From positions 23,076,863-23,140,862 of the forward strand of contig OX344761.1 in assembly GCA_947034895.1 (NCBI GenBank): a stretch of DNA of 64,000 bases. The letters are read 5' to 3'. This document shows positions 58,186 through 64,000 of the stretch, in pieces. The DNA comes from Rhytidiadelphus loreus. Lineage: Eukaryota > Streptophyta > Bryopsida > Hypnales > Hylocomiaceae. Below the pieces are notes generated by a model. It did not search any database and was not told the DNA's origin. It saw only the letters and a program-made list of their open reading frames with translations. A program made the position numbers and the translations under genes. Position 1 is the first letter of the stretch; every line of letters starts with the position of its first letter.

Positions 58186-59265
58186 ATGGCCTACGTCTCG
58201 GAACCGGAGGAGATCGACCGCCTCGCCGAGCACAACTGGTTCCACCCAGAGTGGGTCGGCAACTCGTACAAGACGATCCAGGCCTACCTAAGCGGGGAGT
58301 TGGACCTGTCTGCCGCCGTGCCCCGGATCGCCGACCCGATTGATGAGCGCTACAGCACCGCGGACGGCGGGCAGGCCATCCACGAAGCGGAGCAAGCTGC
58401 GGAGCACCAACGGCAGTTCTATGACGCTGTCAAGGCGGAGGAGATGTGGGGTGTCCCGCTGCGGCCCGACGAGCTGCCGCCCATCGTCGACGCGGACAAC
58501 GAGGAGTACCGGTACTACAACTTCACGGAGGGCCTGTTGTGGGACTTGTGGTCCGGCGTGCTGCACGCGGCGAAGCGGATCCCTTGGCGCGACGGAGAGG
58601 CGGCCCATCTCCGCCTGGTGGCCCTCGTGAGCGCTCTCAAGGACCGTCCTGACCCACCGCCGCCCAAGCCCATGACCAAGGCGCTGCAAAACGATTGGGT
58701 ATGGGAGATACGGGAGAGTGAAACGTTCTGGAGCAGGCTCCCTCTGCTCGGCGCGTCCTCACGAGAGTCCTGGAATGACAGTCCCGGCTGCGGCGCCGGC
58801 TACGAGCTTCCGGAGATTCATGCCTGGACAAATGTGAACGCCTTCGTCGCGCGGTTGACCGACTTGGAGGTCTGCAAATTTTGGACCTACTGTGGCTGGT
58901 CCATGCGTGACGGCCTAGAGACGGAGCCTACAGACAATGATCCTAGTCATCACCAACCTGCTACAGCGACCACGCAGCAAAACGCCAACGTACCCGAAGC
59001 TGCGGTGTGGATCTTGGTGCTGGGCAAGAAGCTCTACGACCTCGCTGTTGACGAAACTTCGGGAAATTCGACGAGGGAGAACTTCAGTCGAGGTGGTCCG
59101 CTCTGGGAAGAGCACACTGACAAATCTACCCTCTCAAGAGAGAGATGGAGGTTTTGGAAGGATAGACTGGGAATCCTGCGAGACAGAGAAACCCTGTCGC
59201 AAGAAACGCGAGACATCGCGGCGGAGGCGTTTCGGAAGATGGAAGAGATAGAAAAACTAGAATAG
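58186..59265 (+). CDS. DUF3632-like protein of fungal type, intronless (359 aa)
   Basis: One uninterrupted frame from ATG (GAGATGGCC) to TAG. The pattern matches what I know of fungal DUF3632 proteins: a helical N-terminal part with a conserved Trp (LLWDLWSGVLHAAKRIPW, about 120-137), HLRLVALVSALKDRPDP (146-162), FWSRLPLLGASSRESWN (182-198), then WTNVNAFVARLTDLEVCKFW (about 215-234) and SMRDGLE, then VPEAAVWILVLGKKLYDL (about 268-285), GPLW, and RERWRFWKDRLGIL (about 320-333) before an acidic helical end. The family is known mainly from ascomycete and basidiomycete genomes and has no assigned function; no catalytic motif or signal peptide is visible. The frame is clearly GC-rich (about 60 % by eye, mostly G/C at third positions), unlike the AT-rich flanks. 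Plant MAGO follows 0.8 kb downstream. Horizontal acquisition from a fungus is my inference. Confidence 0.8.
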   Translation: MAYVSEPEEIDRLAEHNWFHPEWVGNSYKTIQAYLSGELDLSAAVPRIADPIDERYSTADGGQAIHEAEQAAEHQRQFYDAVKAEEMWGVPLRPDELPPIVDADNEEYRYYNFTEGLLWDLWSGVLHAAKRIPWRDGEAAHLRLVALVSALKDRPDPPPPKPMTKALQNDWVWEIRESETFWSRLPLLGASSRESWNDSPGCGAGYELPEIHAWTNVNAFVARLTDLEVCKFWTYCGWSMRDGLETEPTDNDPSHHQPATATTQQNANVPEAAVWILVLGKKLYDLAVDETSGNSTRENFSRGGPLWEEHTDKSTLSRERWRFWKDRLGILRDRETLSQETRDIAAEAFRKMEEIEKLE

Positions 59266-59358
59266 GACCCAAGTCACCCAACATGAGGACGGGTTCAGTT
59301 GGATTCACTAGAGGAGTTTTTTTAATTTTCTTTTAAACAAAAGAAGGCAAGTCCATTG

Positions 59359-59583
59359 GATCAGGGTGGATTGACCCCCTCGCTCGGCCTTACCAGGGGT
59401 GCAAGTAAAAAAATTCCCCCTATTTTGGGCCGTTCTAGGGTATAATCTTGACCTCACCTAGCTAATTAGGGGTCTCTGATTGCAAAAATGAATTCAAAAT
59501 TTGCAAGAAAATTCATGAGCAGAAAATAAATAATTCCAGGGTTTGCCCGCAGGGCCGAGCGAGGGGGTCAGTTCTCCCTGGCC
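59359..59583. mobile_element. hAT-like MITE about 95 bp downstream of the DUF3632-like gene
   Basis: Ends CAGGGTGGATTGACCCCCTC and, inverted, GAGGGGGTCAGTTCTCCCTG. The 8-bp sequence GTCCATTG flanks it at 59351-59358 and 59584-59591, the target-duplication size of hAT elements. The interior (GGGGTCTCTGATTGCAAAAA) matches the copy at 53455-53673. Confidence 0.8.
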
Positions 59584-59715
59584 GTCCATTGTGTTAGTCC
59601 ATTGCCTATGTGACCAAGCACATTTTAGGCATAAATTGTGAAAAAATATCACTTTTAAAGGGCAATGACTAAAAATGAATTTTTTTTCCTTCCAAAATTC
59701 AAACGTACAAATTTG

Positions 59716-59799
59716 TACTCCCTTTGTCTCAAAATAATAGTGGTGTTTCTTTTGAAAATACAAAGAAAACACTGGTATTATTTTGAGACAGAGGGAATA
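59716..59799. mobile_element. Stowaway-like MITE hairpin
   Basis: An 84-bp near-perfect inverted repeat: TACTCCCTTTGTCTCAAAAT at the left and ATTTTGAGACAGAGGGAATA at the right, with inner arms AATAGTGGTGTTTCTTT / AAAGAAAACACTGGTATT. TA-type borders as in the element at 6747. Confidence 0.7.
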
Positions 59800-60057
59800 C
59801 GGGACTAGTATGAAAATGTGTGGAAAAAAATTCGAAAACTTTAACCGCACGGTTACCCGTGCTGCGCTGGCATGGTATCATCACCCCCTTCGCTAAATTT
59901 CCGACTGAGATGAAAAACTGCTCATTTTGGATGAAACAAAGCTGATGAAGACAAGCCTTTCGCAAGCCGTCTCTCTCCCGCTCGTTTCCTCACTCTTGTC
60001 GCTCGTCGCAGCCCTCGCAGGTTGCCTGGCACTGAAGCCACTGATTCTGTTGCAGCT

Positions 60058-61528
60058 ATGGCGGCCATCACCCCCGTCGAGGAAGTGGGCGAGTTCTACG
60101 TCCGCTATTACGTGGGTCACAAGGGCAAGTTCGGCCATGAGTTTCTGGAGTTCGAGTTCCGCCCCGATGGCAAGCTCCGGTATGCCAACAACTCCAACTA
60201 CAAGAACGACACCATGATCCGCAAGGAGGTGTTCCTCACGCAGGCCGCGCTCAAGGAATGCCGACGCATCATCACGGATAGCGAGGTGCGCCCCGTTTGT
60301 TCTTGCATTTTGGATTTCTCGATTGTCCACTAGGTTAGGTCGTCGTGTTCGAGTTAGGGTGTTTTGAAATCGATTCAATTCCATGGGGATGTTTTTAATG
60401 TGCGGATTTTGTTTTCTTTGTTTATTTTGCTTAATTCTGATAGTTTTGCATTTCTGTTTGGGTACGTCGATTCTCTGTCATTGAAGGAGCTTTCATTGTT
60501 CAGGGCACTGGGCTATTTTTTACTATAGTGAACCTAGAGGAAGAGGAAATCCAACGTAGTTTAGGGTTCATCTTCTAGGTCCGATGCTTTGAAGACCTCC
60601 AATCCTGGCTTTGAAGACCCACGAAAATTACAAACCTTGCGATTAGGGTTTGTGATGTTGTTGGAATGCTTAGGGTTTAATAAATTTTCTATAGAAATGT
60701 GGGAATTAGGGGTTGTTCGCATTGACATTTGATTTTATGAAAATATTAGGCTTCCCTGCTCTTCGAATAGGCTTTGATACCCGATTGCACTCTGGGTTTG
60801 CACAGCGGGTCCTCTATCCTAATCTTCTTCTTGCCCGGGCACTGCTCTGTGTATATGGTTAGCGTTTTACGTTCAGATAGTGAGAGTGAAATGCGGGAAT
60901 CATGTGCATGACGTGTGGCGTGTAATCCTAGTTCTCTGCTTGTTGACCTGTTTGACCAGCAATCATGGTTTTATTAGACTTGGTGTCTTTGTTGTGCATT
61001 GATGATTTGCCATCAATGGTTCAGGACACATGTTTAGCAGAATCTGATAGATCAGTCTGGATGTTCAGATTTTGAAAGAAGACGACAATAATTGGCCAGA
61101 ACCTGATAGAATCGGACGACAGGAGTTGGAAATTGTGATGGGAAACGAGCATATCTCATTCACTACGTCCAAGATCGGTTCGCTTCTTGATGTACAGAGC
61201 AGCAAAGATCCAGAGGGTCTACGAATATTTTACTATCTTGTCCAGGTACGTTTTTGGAACGTTTTGATGATGGTGGAACGAGAGTTTACATGATGTGGCA
61301 TAAAGTTGGTAATACTGGTGATTCTTGTAAATGCTAATTAGGCTCTATAATGATTCAGAGTGCATTCTTTTTTCATAGAAGTATTTAAATCATTGGTCGT
61401 GTTGGTTTGTGGTGTCTTATAATAGCCTTTGTTGGTCTTATAATGCTGGTATATGCCTTGTTTTGCAGGACTTGAAATGCTTTGTTTTCTCTCTAATCGG
61501 TCTTCATTTCAAGATCAAACCCATCTAA
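60058..61528 (+). CDS. MAGO: MAGO NASHI, exon-junction complex core protein (3 exons, 154 aa)
   Basis: Exons 60058-60285, 61069-61245 and 61469-61528 join in frame (465 nt with stop) with GT-AG introns of 783 and 223 bp. The protein shows the near-invariant Mago blocks [83 protein letters not shown] and [20 protein letters not shown], and ends LHFKIKPI. Length is normal for the family. Mago binds Y14 and eIF4A-III in the exon-junction complex laid down on spliced mRNA, acting in nucleus and cytoplasm in mRNA localisation and nonsense-mediated decay. The start was chosen by the short family N-terminus; the open frame just upstream (59927) is 5' leader. Confidence 0.97.
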
Positions 61529-63785
61529 CTTGCTGTGCTGGACGTTGTACTGGCCCTCGGTATGAGTTGAGAGTCTACATGTATGGATTAGACAGATTAT
61601 TGAACTGTCAGGATAAACTCAAGCTCTCGAATTACTGCTGGAAGTGAATTCGTGGCACTATGTCTGAGCAGAACTTGTTTTGTAGCAGAGTGACTGTACA
61701 TCAATATCTCACGACTGTGGGACTTGGGGATATTGGGAGTTCACAATCCCGGGAACAGAAAATACAGATATCTAGCGTAGACGCCGAAGCGCTAGTTTAG
61801 TTTTTTTCCAGCAAAGAAACTCTTGTTTCAGAATCCAGTGTGATATGTCCCGGTGTTGGACATAGAATTTGAGATTGGACTCCTAATTCGTATGCTGCCA
61901 ATTTTGTCACTTGCATATTAACGAATCATGTGTTGGGTAGAAGATAAAAACTCCTTGGTATTTCAGATATTGTAGTCCATCACTATATCGATCCATGTTC
62001 AGCTGAGGTCCTTCTACACAGCAATCAGTTACACAGCAATCAGTTTCAGTTTCAGTTTAGGGTTGGACTATGGGGTTTGCGAAGTGACCCAAGGTCGGGA
62101 GCTGGAGTGGGGTTTAGTTTAACTAGCGATTAGATGTTCATGTAGTATGCACAGTAAGGATTGTGAACTTCAGTGATGCTTTTCTCCTTGCACAGGGCAG
62201 TGATGATGAAGGAATTTTAATTTATGCATGATATTCTTGATAGAGTTTGTCGGCAAGAATTCGCAATGACATTTGGTTTTGAAACCCTAACCCAAATACC
62301 TGAAAAAATGATTTCTTCCTTTGCTTCAAACCTCTAAACATGTGAGAGCAAGTTGCAAAAATTCTCAAATCTGTATTGGACAAATGTTGCAGAATTAACA
62401 TGAGTATCTCCAAACATCTTGATGGATGAAAAAATCTGTAAAAATCACAAACAAAGTTGCTAAAGAGGAATGATTAGTGCCACAATATAACTAAAGGTGA
62501 TATGAGTCCCAAATGAAATTTGAATTAGAAAAGGTAAGTATGTCTAAGATTGTCTTTTGTTCAATTGTATCCCTTATCTACATATATATAACATTTCAAT
62601 CTGAAGATCTTGAGAAGTATAAATAGTGGGAATTTGGCCAACTAGCCAAATTAATTTGGTGTTAAAATTTATTTCTTTTACAATATACAATAGAAAAGGA
62701 ACAAGCTTTTGCAATGTTAGTCAAATAATAATTAATTAAAGTTTGAAAGGGTGGTTTGGCTAAAAATTATTGATTTAATTTTGAAAAAAATTAAAATTTT
62801 TGAAAATTTGGTTACAATGTAAAAGAACATTTGGTATTAAATATCAATCAATAATTAATTAGCTATTAGTGTAATTAAAATTATCCTAATCCCACTTCCA
62901 ATGGTAGTAGACTGTTATTCATATGTGGCTTTTAGAAGTGAGTTCATCTTTGCCAAAGTTCATATAACAATCAATATTCTTCAAAGTTCTTTTGTTGAGT
63001 TATTTGATGAAATGGCATCAAAGGAATGGAGGGGAGACAAAGTGGTTTCTTTGTGGTGGTAACATAGTACAAATTATGTGGTCTTATTTCCTACTATTTT
63101 GTATGACTTTGACAACTTCCCTGTATTCTTTTTTTTGAAACAACACTGTAGATCAATTTTTTAAATATTTTAAATATCTTTAATATAGTTTGACATTAAT
63201 TTTTCCACATTTCAATGACTTTGTCCAATAATTTCAATTTTTTTCAATTGAACTATTTGGAAATATTTTCTATCAAATTTACTCCTTTCCTATTGTATTC
63301 ACTTTTACCCAAGTCCGAAGTGGCCCTCACCACATGGCCAATTTCGTAAGGTTTAAGGTGAACCATCTCCAAAATCAATATGTACCTACGTGAAAGCACA
63401 TGATATTGTAGAAGGTGGTGATATTAAAGAGGTGTGACAGAACCGAAGAGAAAGCAAAGACGTCCAAAAACTAGTTCGGAGTAAAAGGAACAGAAGAAGG
63501 ATAGGGGGTAGGGGGGTAGGGAGGACGACGAAGAAAGTCGGTGTCGACAGCCGCGAGAGCGATGGTGCCGCCCCAATCCAAATCTTGCGAAAAAGAATCA
63601 CGCATTCCTAGTGTCTCTTGCGAGGACGATATTCACGCAGTCACTCATCCCCTTCCCCTCCACCACACGAATCTTTTTCCTGAATCATCTGCCTTCTCGT
63701 CGTTCCACTTCTCAAAGCAATCGACGCCCGATTGAACCTTTCCTCAATTAGGGTTTGTGCCCCCAAGGAAAGCAGTGTCGCAACC
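61529..63785. other. Spacer between MAGO and deoxyhypusine hydroxylase
   Basis: MAGO 3' UTR, then AT-rich sequence from about 62400 to 63300 with no supported gene, then the mixed-composition promoter and leader of the deoxyhypusine hydroxylase gene. An F-box-like fragment on the minus strand (62290-62413) is discussed separately. Confidence 0.4.
62290..62413 (-). pseudogene. Possible F-box-like fragment
   Basis: The minus-strand frame reads ILMLILQHLSNTDLRIFATC then SHMFRGLKQR, with the Leu/Asp/Leu/Cys spacing of an F-box (LxxLSxxDLxxFxxxC), and ends at a CAG/GTATTT donor-like site. There is no start codon close upstream and no partner exon. It may be a gene remnant or chance. Confidence 0.25.
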
Positions 63786-64000
63786 ATGGTGGTCGCGTCC
63801 TCCGCTGCAATTAAACCTCTGGCCACTACTGCGGTCATGTCCGACTTGGATATGGTGTCGTTCTTCCGGGACTGCTTGTTGGATCCCTCGCTCCCTGTTC
63901 CGTTGCGCTGGCGGTCCCTGTTCTCTCTTCGGAATTATAAGAGCGCAAGCGCTCGTGAGGCGCTCGTCGATGCCATGTCGGACGAGTCCAATTTGTTGGC
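63786..64000 (+). CDS. DOHH: Deoxyhypusine hydroxylase, N-terminal part (runs off right edge)
   Basis: ATG in a CAACCATGG context opens a frame that continues to the window end (71 codons). After a 20-residue lead, VSFFRDCLLDPSLPVPLRWR, SLFSLRN, AREALVDAM and SDESNLLA match the first HEAT-type repeat of deoxyhypusine hydroxylase. This enzyme hydroxylates deoxyhypusine on eIF5A to hypusine, the last step of hypusine formation, using a di-iron centre held by His-Glu pairs in the HEAT repeats. Those ligands lie further on, beyond the edge. The leader is C/T-rich with TTAGGGTTT, as in many plant ribosome-related genes. Confidence 0.92.
   Translation, partial: MVVASSAAIKPLATTAVMSDLDMVSFFRDCLLDPSLPVPLRWRSLFSLRNYKSASAREALVDAMSDESNLL

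Noticed and set aside
59927..60217. Plus-strand frames with a hydrophobic start before MAGO
   Set aside because: They overlap the MAGO leader and exon 1 in other frames; the MAGO frame is near-invariant and explains the region.
1..64000. tRNA, rRNA or CRISPR features
   Set aside because: No cloverleaf-like A/B boxes, ribosomal core sequences or spaced direct-repeat arrays were recognised by eye; a tRNAscan-SE run would settle the tRNA question.

Overview
This window reads as nuclear DNA of a land plant. Protein-coding genes are split by short GT-AG introns and separated by long AT-rich, repeat-filled spacers. Plant-type TTTAGGG repeats occur in a promoter. The recognisable genes are plant housekeeping or signalling genes: an ankyrin/ILK-type kinase, a beta/gamma-type phospholipase D, a four-TM membrane protein, a group-4 LEA protein, MAGO NASHI and deoxyhypusine hydroxylase. 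I cannot fix the species. A bryophyte or other seedless plant is my guess, partly because a fungal-looking gene sits among the plant genes.

Layout. 1-1776 (-): 5' part of an ankyrin-repeat protein kinase with six exons visible, running off the left edge. 6223-13475 (-): a complete 12-exon phospholipase D (1166 aa) with a repeat-built Pro/Tyr-rich N-terminus, C2 domain and two HKD motifs. 19106-21329 (-): three-exon four-TM protein (309 aa). 26041-26926 (-): two-exon LEA protein (108 aa) with ABRE-like sites upstream. 34428-35436 (+): last two exons of a small Lys-rich protein. 36969-37901 (-): a broken reading frame with one in-frame TAG. 46054-46596 (+): intronless 180-aa protein with a TFIIS-N (LW)-like segment, preceded by a TATA box and a tandem promoter array with evening elements. 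50621-52212 (+): exons of an ADD-type zinc-finger protein inside a cluster of duplicated repeats. 58186-59265 (+): intronless, GC-rich 359-aa protein that resembles the fungal DUF3632 family. 60058-61528 (+): complete three-exon MAGO NASHI. 63786 to the right edge (+): start of deoxyhypusine hydroxylase.

The spacers hold several repeat families whose relations can be read directly. There is an inverted segmental duplication (38.3-40.5 kb against 50.2-50.5 kb) in which one side carries a 975-bp terminal-inverted-repeat element and the other is the empty site. A 48-bp minisatellite appears as about eight units on one side of that duplication and about one on the other. There are also two short CAGGG...CCCTG (hAT-like) MITEs, two Stowaway-like hairpins, a three-copy repeat cluster at 49.3-55.1 kb, and older dispersed repeats nested in each other.

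The genes do not form a pathway; they are independent eukaryotic loci. The observations most worth following are the fungal-like DUF3632 gene between plant genes, the evening-element array before the LW-like gene, and the filled/empty-site pair. Exon boundaries were placed by hand from splice consensus and reading-frame continuity, and no transcript data were available.
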